37,031 bases of DNA from UBA3537 sp964219345 (GTDB taxonomy: Bacteria > Bacteroidota > Bacteroidia > Flavobacteriales > Flavobacteriaceae), in assembly GCA_964219345.1 (NCBI GenBank), contig CAXPPN010000040.1, forward strand, positions 1 through 37,031, written 5' to 3'. Under the pieces are notes generated by a model. It was given only the letters and a program-made list of their open reading frames with translations, was not told where the DNA came from and ran no database searches. Below, one piece after another: positions 15,915 to 24,194 of this stretch (its first letter is position 1; every line of letters begins with the position of its first letter). The position numbers were made by a program, and so were the translations under genes.

Positions 15915-17813
15915 TTAGTTATATCCTTCATTTTGTTGTAGGTTAGGGTTTACTAGTATTGAGGACTGCGGTATTGGGAACAGATTTCTGTACTCATCAG
16001 TACCTATACCAGCAGGTTGATTGGCTTTGAAAGGCCATAGGTAATTTCCAGATGTAAAATAACCATACCTTACCAAATCTGTACGTCGTTGTCCTTCCCA
16101 ATACAATTCTCTTGATCGTTCATCTAATATAAAATCTAGTGTCATATCAGAGGAAGATATTGAATTGTTATTGCTTCCGTATGCTCTAGCAATTAAATCA
16201 TTGATTTTGGTAGTGGCTAAATTTAAGTCACCCCCGCCGCCTCTAAGAGTTGCTTCAGCGTAGTTTAAGTAAATTTCAGCTAAACGAATAAGCGCTAAGT
16301 CAGTGTCTACAAAATTACCAGAGGTATCAACGCCTTGATTTCCATTGGAATCAATGTTTTTAAATTTAGTTATTGCATATCCATTGTTAAATGGTGGGAT
16401 ATTTTCAATTTCTAAACTTTGTCCGTCGGTATAAAACATGCCACGTTTGTCAGATTCTGGAAGAACCTCAGTTATGGTGTAGGTCAATGCATTAAGATCT
16501 AACACAACATGGTAGGCACCATCAGCGGGAATAACGATATTATCTCCTCCTGCTTCCAAAGTGCCATCAGCTCCAAAATCGCCATAATTTTGTCCCCAAT
16601 CTTCATTAAATCTAAATTTCATTTGATTTCCTAAAAGTGAAGCATACAACTCAAAAACATTTGAGCTCGTTTCATACATTTCCATATCTGGGCCACTCCA
16701 ACCATTGGCTGTAGCATCACCTACTAATCCCCAGTCTGATAGAGTTCCTGAAAGCGTTGAATTGAGTGCGTTTACATCCACGCTACCAACAGGAAACTTA
16801 TTAACCAAATTTTTGGTGGTTCTAATTCCACCCCATCCACCATTGACTCCAAAATCGCCTGGTGGCATGGTACCACCAATAGCTGCATGGACCAAGAAAG
16901 TTGTACCACCATAGGTTTGTGAACTTAGGCCATCAAAATTGGCTGTAAAAATAAACTCATTTTGAGCACCGTTGGTATCATTATCCGCCAAGAACAATTC
17001 GTCATAAGCAGTCCCATTGCCATTGGCGTCATTCGTATTTATCATATATGTGGAATTCATTACCTCGCTAGAATAGGTTACACAATCTGTATAACGAGGT
17101 GTTCCAGTCCATACTTCAGCATTTAAATAGAGTTTAGATAATAAAGCCCAGGCTGCAACTTGATCAACACGACCATATTCATTTGAACCAGAAGGTAATA
17201 GTTGGTCTTTAATTTCTAAAAGCTCGCTTTCAACAAAATTAAACAATTCAGATCTTGAGCTTTGTTGTGGTAAATCTGTTGAGATTGAAGTTGATAAAGG
17301 AACATTTCCAAACAAATCAATTAAGTTATAGTACGCAAATACTCTTAAAAAACGTGCTTCCGCTATGTATGTTTCAGCTACAGCATCTGTCAAATTGGAA
17401 GCATTCGAAATAAATGAATTACAGAATGAAACTTCTTGAGCTAACCTATTGTACATCGCTTCAGTAAAGTCATTATTTGATGACCAATACATTCCATGCA
17501 AATCTGGTAGTCCTGGGTCTCCCCAACCTACTACGGCGTGGTCTGTGGTCAACTCGTTTAAGTTGAAAAGCATTCTTGTAAATTGAGAGAATCCTTCATC
17601 AATATCTGCAATATCGGGTTGGCCAGCTGGCCCGTTTTGTCCTGTAAGTGCTAGACTAGCATACAACTTGGCTAAAGCGCCTTTTGCTTCTTCAGCATTA
17701 ACAAATACGTTTTCCTCTGTGAAACTATCTGGATCAATTGGTGTTTGATTCAAGTCATCATGACAAGATACAATACCAATAAAGACCGCTAATAATAAAA
17801 TTAATTTTCTCAT
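15915..17813 (-). CDS. susD: SusD/RagB-family lipoprotein with an inserted SusE-like domain
   Basis: 632 residues, about 90-130 longer than usual SusD proteins. Lipobox GIVSC (Cys17) with HDDLNQTP after it. TPR-like helices are seen in AEARFLRVFAYYNLIDLFGNVPL (about 151-173) and LIRLAEIYLNYAEA near the C-terminus. The typical ending ERSRELYWEGQRRTDLVRYG ... LFPIPQSSI is complete. Residues about 358-450 (WGLVGDATANGW ... MKFRFNEDWGQNYGDFGADG ... YHVVLDLNALTYTITE) resemble a SusE/SusF starch-binding domain inserted between core elements. The reading frame is intact across it. SusD caps SusC and captures oligosaccharide. Spacing is 15 nt from susC and 13 nt from susE, so one operon. Confidence 0.93.
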   Translation of the reverse strand: MRKLILLLAVFIGIVSCHDDLNQTPIDPDSFTEENVFVNAEEAKGALAKLYASLALTGQNGPAGQPDIADIDEGFSQFTRMLFNLNELTTDHAVVGWGDPGLPDLHGMYWSSNNDFTEAMYNRLAQEVSFCNSFISNASNLTDAVAETYIAEARFLRVFAYYNLIDLFGNVPLSTSISTDLPQQSSRSELFNFVESELLEIKDQLLPSGSNEYGRVDQVAAWALLSKLYLNAEVWTGTPRYTDCVTYSSEVMNSTYMINTNDANGNGTAYDELFLADNDTNGAQNEFIFTANFDGLSSQTYGGTTFLVHAAIGGTMPPGDFGVNGGWGGIRTTKNLVNKFPVGSVDVNALNSTLSGTLSDWGLVGDATANGWSGPDMEMYETSSNVFELYASLLGNQMKFRFNEDWGQNYGDFGADGTLEAGGDNIVIPADGAYHVVLDLNALTYTITEVLPESDKRGMFYTDGQSLEIENIPPFNNGYAITKFKNIDSNGNQGVDTSGNFVDTDLALIRLAEIYLNYAEATLRGGGGDLNLATTKINDLIARAYGSNNNSISSSDMTLDFILDERSRELYWEGQRRTDLVRYGYFTSGNYLWPFKANQPAGIGTDEYRNLFPIPQSSILVNPNLQQNEGYN

Positions 17814-17828
17814 TGTTTTTATGTTTTA

Positions 17829-20735
17829 TTAAAAGTCAATATTTACACCGAACACAAAAGATTGAGGCCTTGGATAAAAATTGTTATCAATTCCTCCAAA
17901 AATTTCCGGATCTAATCCTTCATAGTCAGTTATTGTCAATACGTTTTGCATTGACCCGTAAACTCTAAATCTTGTATTACTATTGAAATCAAATGTGTAT
18001 CCAATAGCAATATTGTCTATTCTAAAGAACGATGCTTCTTTAACATAGTGAGAACTTAACAGGTTGTTTTCTGTTATGTTTACAAACCCTGTATCTAGGT
18101 AGTCTGAGTGAAGGTTTGTTAGGATGCTATTTTCAGTAGCTCTTCTTTGGTAAGCAGTACTAGACGCAACGTTGTCGTATGCATAGTTTCCTAAACTAGC
18201 TCTAGTAACCATGGCAAAATCCCAGTTCTTATAATTAATATTTGTGTTTAGCCCCATGGTAATATCAGCAAATGGTGACTTGTAAAAAAACTTATCATTG
18301 TCATTAATTATATTGTCTCCATTTCTATCAACATAGGCTCCTTCGATTGGATTACCATCAGCATCATAAACTTGCTGTAATACAAAGAAACTGTTTGGTA
18401 CCTGTCCTTGAGTGTGTAGTTGTACATTGTTACCTACACCTCCACTAATACCACCTGTTGGTTGATCAAAAGGTAAGTTAGTAATTGTATTGTCATTAAA
18501 AGCAATATTGTAACCGATTGACCATTCGAAATTATCCGAAATAACCGGTGTTGCATTTAACATAATTTCCACCCCTTTGTTTTCCATATCCCCAATATTT
18601 TTATCGACTCTATTACCAAAGTTTGTAAATGGATCAATGGAAGAAAATGCAATAAGATCTTTTGTTTCTCTAACATAATAATTTAGAGACCCAGAAAGAC
18701 GATTGTCTAGGACTGCAAAATCTACACCAAAGTTTGTAGTACGTCCAATTTCCCAGCGCAGCTCCTCGTTTAAAGGTTCTGGTCTGTAAGTTTGGTAAAA
18801 TGAATTTCCAAACTGATAATTTGCTGTTGATGTACTTCCGGTATAACGTGTGAGGAATCTGTAATCTCCCAATCCATTGACATTACCAACCTCACCATAT
18901 CCAACACGAAGTTTCAGTTCATCAAAGAAAGAACTTTTCATAAAGTCTTCTTTGTGAATATTCCATGCGGCAGCCACAGATGGGAAATAGCCCCAACGAT
19001 CGTCTGGATTAAGTTTAGATGATGCATCAGCTCTTAAGGTTGCTGTTAGCAAGTACTTACCATTATAATCATAGTTCAAGCGTCCAAAATAAGAAAGTAA
19101 TACATTTTTGGATTTATCAATAAATTCAAAATCATTCCCATCTTCCTCAGCTTCGCTATCGTAGCTGTAGTTGTAGAACTCAAATGATTGATATGAGTGA
19201 CCAACAACGGCAGTTAAATTATGAACTTCATTAAATGATGTTTCAAATGTCAAATATGCATCAAACAAAGAGTTTGTTGCTTCATTATCATAGCGACTTA
19301 CTGCTCCGTCAAAGGTTGGATCTGATGTGGGCATGTCTGCTGAAGTCATAGTCCCACCACTGCCATCAGTTTGATCGATACCTAGCTTTACAGTGGCAGT
19401 TAAGCCGTCTACAAATGGAAAAGAATAATCAAACTTTACATTAGAAACAATTCTATTTATTTCTGACGTATCATCAGTCAAATCGAGTAATGCAACAGGG
19501 TTTGTTGGGGCAAGATTATATTGACTACCAGTTGCAGGATCAATCCAAGAATGATAACCCCCATAGGGCGATGTTGAATCAAATACACTTTGCGTTGGAT
19601 CATAGGAAATAGCATTTCCAATGGCACCTCTATTTGCAAAAGTATTATTTGTATTTGAGTAAAGCGCGTTAAAGCTCATTTTCAAATCACCACCAAAAGC
19701 CTCTGGTTTAAAATTGATAGAAGCTGTTTTTCGATCAAAGTTATCTCCTTTTAAAATACCATCATGGTCAGAGTACCCAAGAGAAAGTCGTAGAGGTATG
19801 TTGGCCAATTCACCTGTAGCACTTAACGAAAAATCACGCCCCATGGCAGAATCATAGACTTCGTCTTGCCAGTTTGTGTTACTAGTTCCTAATAAACCAA
19901 TTGCATTTGAGTCGCCTGTGTTAATTACTGTTTCTCTAAATTGATCTGAGTTCATAACGTCCACTTGATTCAAGGGGTTATGAGATGTTGTTGATGCATT
20001 AAAATTAAATTTAAAATCTCCAGACTTACCAGACTTTGTCGAAATAATTATGACACCATTGGCTCCTCGTGATCCATAAATTGCAGTTGCAGAAGCATCT
20101 TTTAATACTACCATGCTTTCAATATCATTTGGATTGATTAGGTTTAATGGATTTCTTGAGCCTCCAACACCGCCGTCATTTAAAGGAATTCCATCAACAA
20201 CATAAAGAGGGTTGCTTGATAAACTCAAAGATCCATTACCACGAATACGAATAACCTGACCTTCACCTGGGGCACCACTACCAGAAGTTACAGAAACCCC
20301 TGCAATTTTTCCACTAATCAATTGTTGTGCAGAAACTAAAGGGCCTTGGTTAAAATCTTCTGAAGTAATTAAATCTGCAGCTCCAGTTAAATCATCTTTT
20401 TTTACACTACCATATCCAATTAAAACAACCTCATCCAATGCCGAAGCATCTTCTGCCAATTGCACATTTAGAGTACTTTCTCCATTAAAGGAAATTTCTT
20501 GTGTAGAAAATCCTACGTAAGAAAAAACAAGTACATCGCCAGTTTTGGCAGAAATTTGATAATTCCCATCAAAATCTGTTGTTGTTCCAGTGTTGGTACC
20601 TTTTATAAGTACATTTACACCTGGAAGTGGTAGTCCACTTTCTTCTTCGCTCACAGTACCTTTAACGCTTGATTGCCCAAAGCATATGATGGGAATCAAT
20701 AGTAAAAATAAGAAGCTATTAATTTTTGTTTTCAT
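17829..20735 (-). CDS. susC: SusC/RagA-family TonB-dependent outer-membrane transporter
   Basis: 968 residues. Signal peptide (about 1-20, ending CFGQ), carboxypeptidase-regulatory-like domain (SVKGTVSEEESGLPLPGVNVLIKG, about 22-95), TonB-box-like region DEVVLIGYGSVKKDDLTGA (about 101-119), plug domain (AGVSVTSGSGAPGEGQVIRIRG ... VLKDASATAIYGSRGANGVI, about 140-235) and a C-terminal beta-barrel ending in Phe (PRPQSFVFGVNIDF). It imports oligosaccharides across the outer membrane using TonB energy and pairs with SusD. It is first in the minus-strand operon. The predicted promoter (TTG-N20-TACATTAG) lies 60-90 nt upstream, with the shared 22-nt element just downstream of its -7 box. Confidence 0.96.
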   Translation of the reverse strand: MKTKINSFLFLLLIPIICFGQSSVKGTVSEEESGLPLPGVNVLIKGTNTGTTTDFDGNYQISAKTGDVLVFSYVGFSTQEISFNGESTLNVQLAEDASALDEVVLIGYGSVKKDDLTGAADLITSEDFNQGPLVSAQQLISGKIAGVSVTSGSGAPGEGQVIRIRGNGSLSLSSNPLYVVDGIPLNDGGVGGSRNPLNLINPNDIESMVVLKDASATAIYGSRGANGVIIISTKSGKSGDFKFNFNASTTSHNPLNQVDVMNSDQFRETVINTGDSNAIGLLGTSNTNWQDEVYDSAMGRDFSLSATGELANIPLRLSLGYSDHDGILKGDNFDRKTASINFKPEAFGGDLKMSFNALYSNTNNTFANRGAIGNAISYDPTQSVFDSTSPYGGYHSWIDPATGSQYNLAPTNPVALLDLTDDTSEINRIVSNVKFDYSFPFVDGLTATVKLGIDQTDGSGGTMTSADMPTSDPTFDGAVSRYDNEATNSLFDAYLTFETSFNEVHNLTAVVGHSYQSFEFYNYSYDSEAEEDGNDFEFIDKSKNVLLSYFGRLNYDYNGKYLLTATLRADASSKLNPDDRWGYFPSVAAAWNIHKEDFMKSSFFDELKLRVGYGEVGNVNGLGDYRFLTRYTGSTSTANYQFGNSFYQTYRPEPLNEELRWEIGRTTNFGVDFAVLDNRLSGSLNYYVRETKDLIAFSSIDPFTNFGNRVDKNIGDMENKGVEIMLNATPVISDNFEWSIGYNIAFNDNTITNLPFDQPTGGISGGVGNNVQLHTQGQVPNSFFVLQQVYDADGNPIEGAYVDRNGDNIINDNDKFFYKSPFADITMGLNTNINYKNWDFAMVTRASLGNYAYDNVASSTAYQRRATENSILTNLHSDYLDTGFVNITENNLLSSHYVKEASFFRIDNIAIGYTFDFNSNTRFRVYGSMQNVLTITDYEGLDPEIFGGIDNNFYPRPQSFVFGVNIDF

Positions 20736-20770
20736 AAAATGTTTGTTAGTTAAGACTAATTTTAGGTTTT

Positions 20771-20792
20771 AACTTATAATTCTACTTTTCAC
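20771..20792. promoter_or_regulatory. Shared 22-nt element, copy 1 (candidate operator of susCDE)
   Basis: Consensus core ACTTATAAYTCTACTTTT; 21 of 22 positions are identical to the copy at 22077-22098. It lies 2 nt downstream of the predicted susC -7 box, over the expected transcription start, as expected for a repressor site. Relative to susC the orientation is opposite to that of copy 2 relative to the MFS gene. Confidence 0.6.
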
Positions 20793-20794
20793 GG

Positions 20795-20825
20795 CTAATG
20801 TATATCATTGGGAATTATTTAACAA
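20795..20825 (-). promoter_or_regulatory. Predicted susC promoter
   Basis: On the minus strand: TTG (20823-20825), 20-nt spacer, TACATTAG (20795-20802, one mismatch to TAnnTTTG). The spacer length is identical to that of the predicted MFS-operon promoter. Confidence 0.45.
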
Positions 20826-20862
20826 TTCTATAACATTACTACAACGTTTTCGTGTTGATAAG

Positions 20863-20883
20863 TTTTTGAATTATCTTCAAAAA
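20863..20883. promoter_or_regulatory. Inverted repeat in the susC-lacI divergent region
   Basis: TTTTTGAA and TTCAAAAA arms with a 5-nt centre (TTATC). It sits midway between the two divergent promoters. It could be a regulator site; AT-rich, so chance is possible. Confidence 0.3.
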
Positions 20884-20930
20884 ACAGTTCAAATTATATA
20901 AAAAACATAAAAAATAGGTTTCATTATTGC

Positions 20931-20938
20931 TATTTTTG
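20931..20938 (+). promoter_or_regulatory. Probable -7 box of lacI (TATTTTTG)
   Basis: Exact TAnnTTTG match. The next ATG (20942) starts a 14-codon ORF that runs into the lacI start codon. Confidence 0.45.
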
Positions 20939-20941
20939 CTA

Positions 20942-20986
20942 ATGAAGCACGTTTTAATGCAATTTTTAAAAGTCCATGAGTCATGA
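20942..20986 (+). CDS. Upstream ORF, 14 residues, overlapping the lacI start
   Basis: ATG at 20942, three nt after a TATTTTTG box, encodes MKHVLMQFLKVHES and ends in a TGA (20984-20986) that overlaps the lacI ATG (20983-20985). It could be a leader peptide that couples translation to lacI. It could also be chance, as it is very short; no composition evidence is possible at this length. Confidence 0.35.
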   Translation: MKHVLMQFLKVHES

Positions 20987-22035
20987 AAAAGAGAACTACC
21001 TTAAAACAACTAGCTAGAGAGTTGGATGTTTCCATTTCAACAGTTTCAAAAGCACTAAAGAATAGTCCAGAAATAAGTCAGGACACCATTGACAGAGTTA
21101 AGGCATTTGCTAAATTATTGAACTATAGACCAAACAATATTGCATTAAGCCTAAAGAATAAAAAGACAAAAACAATAGGAATTATTATTCCTGATATTGT
21201 TCATCACTTTTTTACAAAAGTTATAAAGGGTGTAGAAAAATATGCAAATTCCAATGGCTACAACGTCATTGTTGGTTTATCAAATGAGTCTTTTTCTAAC
21301 GAAGTTATCAATATGGAAATGTTGGCAAACGGTAGTATAGACGGATTTATTATATCAATGTCAAGAGAAACGATGCAACGCCAAGACTATCAGCATTACA
21401 CTGAAACATTAAACGAAGACATCCCTTTAGTGATGTTTGATCGAGTTGTTGCTGAAATCCCTTGTGATAAGGTTATTGTTGATGATACCAAAGGCGCGGA
21501 AATAGCTGTAAATACACTAATAAATAAAGGAGCAACAAAAATAGCAATATTAACAACTAAGGACTATGTAAGTGTGGGGAGACTACGAACCAAAGGCTAT
21601 TTGGAAGCATTAAAAAACCACGGAATAAATCCAATTCGTGATCTAATAATAAAAATTGACGATGAACTTTTGTATGAAGAAGATCACCTTGATGCTTTAG
21701 AAAAACAAGTGAGAGAAGTGCTGCTCAATCATACGGATGTCAATGGAATTTTTGCTGTAAATGAGCTCTATGCTGTTGTTGCAATGAAAGTTGCTAAAGA
21801 AATGGGGTATGAAATCCCCAACGATCTTCAAGTTATTGGATTTACAGATGGAATGCTTTCAAAACATGCCACACCAAAGTTGTCAACAATAAGTCAACAC
21901 GGAGAATCTATGGGTTCAAAAGCCGCAGAATTACTTATTCAACGCATTGATGAACGCGTTAATGATTTGCCAAAAGAGCCCACAAAAACTGTTGTAATTT
22001 CAACTAATTTAATTCAAAGAGGTTCTACAAAATAA
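20983..22035 (+). CDS. LacI/GalR-family transcriptional regulator
   Basis: 350 residues. N-terminal HTH (TTLKQLARELDVSISTVSKALKNSPEIS split around residues 4-31) with the LacI-family hinge helix LNYRPNNIALSLK (about 46-58), then a periplasmic-binding-protein-like sensor domain starting TIGIIIPDI. The signature VSISTVSKAL is clear. It probably senses a maltose-type sugar and controls both arms of the alpha-glucan locus, since it lies between susC and the MFS operon. No SusR-like or hybrid two-component regulator is present. The ATG at 20983 gives the standard N-terminus. The MFS operon promoter starts directly after the stop. Confidence 0.93.
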   Translation: MKKRTTLKQLARELDVSISTVSKALKNSPEISQDTIDRVKAFAKLLNYRPNNIALSLKNKKTKTIGIIIPDIVHHFFTKVIKGVEKYANSNGYNVIVGLSNESFSNEVINMEMLANGSIDGFIISMSRETMQRQDYQHYTETLNEDIPLVMFDRVVAEIPCDKVIVDDTKGAEIAVNTLINKGATKIAILTTKDYVSVGRLRTKGYLEALKNHGINPIRDLIIKIDDELLYEEDHLDALEKQVREVLLNHTDVNGIFAVNELYAVVAMKVAKEMGYEIPNDLQVIGFTDGMLSKHATPKLSTISQHGESMGSKAAELLIQRIDERVNDLPKEPTKTVVISTNLIQRGSTK

Positions 22036-22036
22036 T

Positions 22037-22067
22037 TTGGTATACAAAAAAAATATTTATATGTTTG
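22037..22067 (+). promoter_or_regulatory. Predicted promoter of the MFS-to-GH53 operon
   Basis: TTG (22037-22039), 20-nt spacer, TATGTTTG (22060-22067, exact TAnnTTTG). It starts 2 nt after the lacI stop. The 22-nt shared element follows 9 nt downstream. Confidence 0.6.
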
Positions 22068-22071
22068 TCGC

Positions 22072-22112
22072 ATCAAAACTTATAACTCTACTTTTCACTT
22101 TTAAGTTTTGAT
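22072..22112 (+). promoter_or_regulatory. 11-bp inverted repeat in the MFS 5' leader
   Basis: ATCAAAACTTA (22072-22082) and TAAGTTTTGAT (22102-22112) are perfect inverted copies around a 19-nt centre that holds most of the shared 22-nt element. A third ATCAAAA arm follows at 22130-22136. As DNA it could be an operator; as RNA it would form a hairpin at the 5' end of the message. Confidence 0.5.
22077..22098. promoter_or_regulatory. Shared 22-nt element, copy 2 (candidate operator of the MFS operon)
   Basis: 21/22 identical to the copy at 20771-20792; core ACTTATAAYTCTACTTTT. It begins 10 nt after the -7 box TATGTTTG. These are the only two copies I found, and both sit in control regions flanking lacI. 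Confidence 0.6.
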
Positions 22113-22163
22113 AACCACTTTAGCTGATTATCAAAATAGTATTAATTATTAAATTATACTATT

Positions 22164-23531
22164 ATGAAAAAGCAATTACTTGGGTTCTGGGATATCTGGA
22201 ACATGAGTTTTGGATTTCTAGGTATACAATTTGGTTTTGCGTTGCAGGGAGGCTTTATGTCTCGTATATTTCAAACTTTGGGTGCTGATAAGGCAGATAT
22301 TCCAATGCTTTGGATTGCTGCACCACTAACGGGCCTTATTGTTCAACCTATTATTGGATATTGGAGCGATAGAACTTGGCATCCGAAGCTTGGTCGTAGA
22401 AAACCATATTTTTTAATTGGTGCCATTTTAAGTTCTTTAGTACTCTTTTTTGTTCCTCATTCACCAGTGCTTTGGATGGCCGTTGGATTTTTATGGATAT
22501 TAGACGCTTCCATAAATATTTCTATGGAGCCCTTTCGTGCACTAGTTGCAGACAAATTACCAGAATCACAACGCTCTTATGGATTTGTAGTACAAACACT
22601 TATTATTGGAATAGGAACATGGATTGCAAGTAATCTGCCTTGGATGGTTTCTCAATTAGGCTTTAGTAATTCTGCGCCATCTGGAGTGGTGCCACTATCT
22701 GTTAAAGTGGCTTTTGCCATTGGTGCTTTTGTGTTTTTTGTAAGTGTGTTGTACACTATTATGACCACATCTGAGTATCCACCAGAAGATATGGATGCAT
22801 TTGAAAAAGAACGATCTCAAAAAAACAGATTCATACCAGATATTATTGAAAACATTGGTCAAATGCCAACGACAATGAAAAAGCTTGGTGTTGTACAGTT
22901 TTTTTCATGGTTTGCTTTTTTCACCATGTGGAGTATGGCCAATCCTGCGCTCACCGAACATGTATTTAAAACACCTGCGCCAATAGAAGCACAATATGAC
23001 CTTTCAACCGAAATTGGAAAAGCCGAATTTGATATTGTGAATACAGCGTTTCAGGAATCATCAAATGCCGTGGGTTCTGCCATGGGAGTTTATGGGCTTT
23101 CCTCAATGGCTTTTGCCCTTCTTTTAACTTTATATACCTCTAAACAAACCATTAACAGAAAATATGTACACATGGGTTCACTTGCTTTGGGAGGTATTGG
23201 CTTTTTAAGTATGTCTATAGCGTCACCAGAGCAATTAAAATATTGTTTTATTTTAATTGGATTCTCTTGGGGAAGTATTTTATCGATGCCCTATGCTATG
23301 CTCTCTAGTGCTGTAGATTCAAATAAAATGGGGGTGTTTATGGGAATTTTCAATATGTTTATTGTAATTCCACAAATTGCAGCAGCCCTAGGTGCAATTA
23401 ATAAATTATCAAATCTAATAGGTCCAGAGGCCATAAACAGTATGTTAATCGCTGGAATTAGTCTGCTTATTGCTGCATTAACAAATTTGTTGATTACTAA
23501 TCCTTCTGCAATACGATATCAATCCAAATAA
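22164..23531 (+). CDS. MFS sugar transporter, SLC45/GPH-like (maltose type)
   Basis: 455 residues with about 12 hydrophobic segments, inner membrane. The loop 2-3 signature reads SDRTWHPKLGRRKPYF (about 68-83), typical of the GPH/SLC45 group of sugar:cation symporters. Conserved early motif: MSFGFLGIQFGFALQ. A large loop at about 200-225 and another after 270 carry charged residues. As first gene of the operon with GH65 and beta-phosphoglucomutase, the likely substrate is maltose or short maltodextrins entering from the periplasm. The pgmB gene follows after 2 nt. Confidence 0.9.
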   Translation: MKKQLLGFWDIWNMSFGFLGIQFGFALQGGFMSRIFQTLGADKADIPMLWIAAPLTGLIVQPIIGYWSDRTWHPKLGRRKPYFLIGAILSSLVLFFVPHSPVLWMAVGFLWILDASINISMEPFRALVADKLPESQRSYGFVVQTLIIGIGTWIASNLPWMVSQLGFSNSAPSGVVPLSVKVAFAIGAFVFFVSVLYTIMTTSEYPPEDMDAFEKERSQKNRFIPDIIENIGQMPTTMKKLGVVQFFSWFAFFTMWSMANPALTEHVFKTPAPIEAQYDLSTEIGKAEFDIVNTAFQESSNAVGSAMGVYGLSSMAFALLLTLYTSKQTINRKYVHMGSLALGGIGFLSMSIASPEQLKYCFILIGFSWGSILSMPYAMLSSAVDSNKMGVFMGIFNMFIVIPQIAAALGAINKLSNLIGPEAINSMLIAGISLLIAALTNLLITNPSAIRYQSK

Positions 23532-23533
23532 TT

Positions 23534-24190
23534 ATGAAAAGAAAGTGCTTCATTTTTGATTTAGATGGTGTTATTGTAGATACTGCAAAGTATCATTATC
23601 AGGCTTGGAAGTCTTTAGCAAATGAACTTGGTATTGATTTTTCTGTTGAACAAAATGAACAACTAAAAGGCGTTAGTCGTATTGATTCCTTAAAAAAAAT
23701 TTTGAAATGGGCAGGACGCACTTTAGATCCTATTGAATTTCAAAACAAAATGAATCAAAAGAACGCCAACTATATCGAATACATTTCAGGTATGAACACA
23801 TCGGAGCTTTTACCAGATGTTGACAGAGTCTTGAAATATTTAACAAACAAAGAGCAATACATTACATTAGGATCGGCTAGTAAAAATGCTAGACCAATTC
23901 TAGATAAGGTAAAAATTACAGGCCTTTTTGATGCTATTGTTGATGGAAATGATGTCTCAAAAGCCAAGCCAAATCCTGAAGTGTTTTTAAGAGCTGCACA
24001 GCAAACAAAATCTAAAACAAAAAACTGTATTGTCTTTGAAGATTCTGTTGCGGGTATCCAAGCAGCTAATAAAGCGGGAATGACAAGTGTTGGTATTGGA
24101 GACCCAAAAATTTTGCACGAAGCACAATATAATTTTCAAAACTTTAAAGTTATGAGTAATGACTTTTTAGAGCAATTAATTAAAAAATAG
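23534..24190 (+). CDS. pgmB: Beta-phosphoglucomutase
   Basis: 218 residues, HAD superfamily. The nucleophile motif is DLDGVIVDT (Asp8 and Asp10), the cap domain covers about 15-90, then LGSASKNA (motif II Ser), KAKPNPEVF (motif III Lys) and VFEDSVAGIQAA (motif IV). LKGVSR and the HYQAWK box in the cap are typical of beta-PGM. It converts beta-glucose-1-phosphate to glucose-6-phosphate via a beta-1,6-bisphosphate intermediate. It is directly upstream of the GH65 gene that makes the beta-phosphate, a classic pairing. Confidence 0.95.
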   Translation: MKRKCFIFDLDGVIVDTAKYHYQAWKSLANELGIDFSVEQNEQLKGVSRIDSLKKILKWAGRTLDPIEFQNKMNQKNANYIEYISGMNTSELLPDVDRVLKYLTNKEQYITLGSASKNARPILDKVKITGLFDAIVDGNDVSKAKPNPEVFLRAAQQTKSKTKNCIVFEDSVAGIQAANKAGMTSVGIGDPKILHEAQYNFQNFKVMSNDFLEQLIKK

Positions 24191-24194
24191 TAAA

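Noticed and set aside
15902..15931. Upstream start for the SusE gene at 15931
   Set aside because: It would overlap susD and add ten residues before a perfectly placed lipoprotein signal peptide.
20842..20857. CAAC-N8-GTTG near the lacI promoter as a classical LacI operator
   Set aside because: The arms are only 4 bp and no second copy was seen at the other promoter; the shared 22-nt element is a better candidate.
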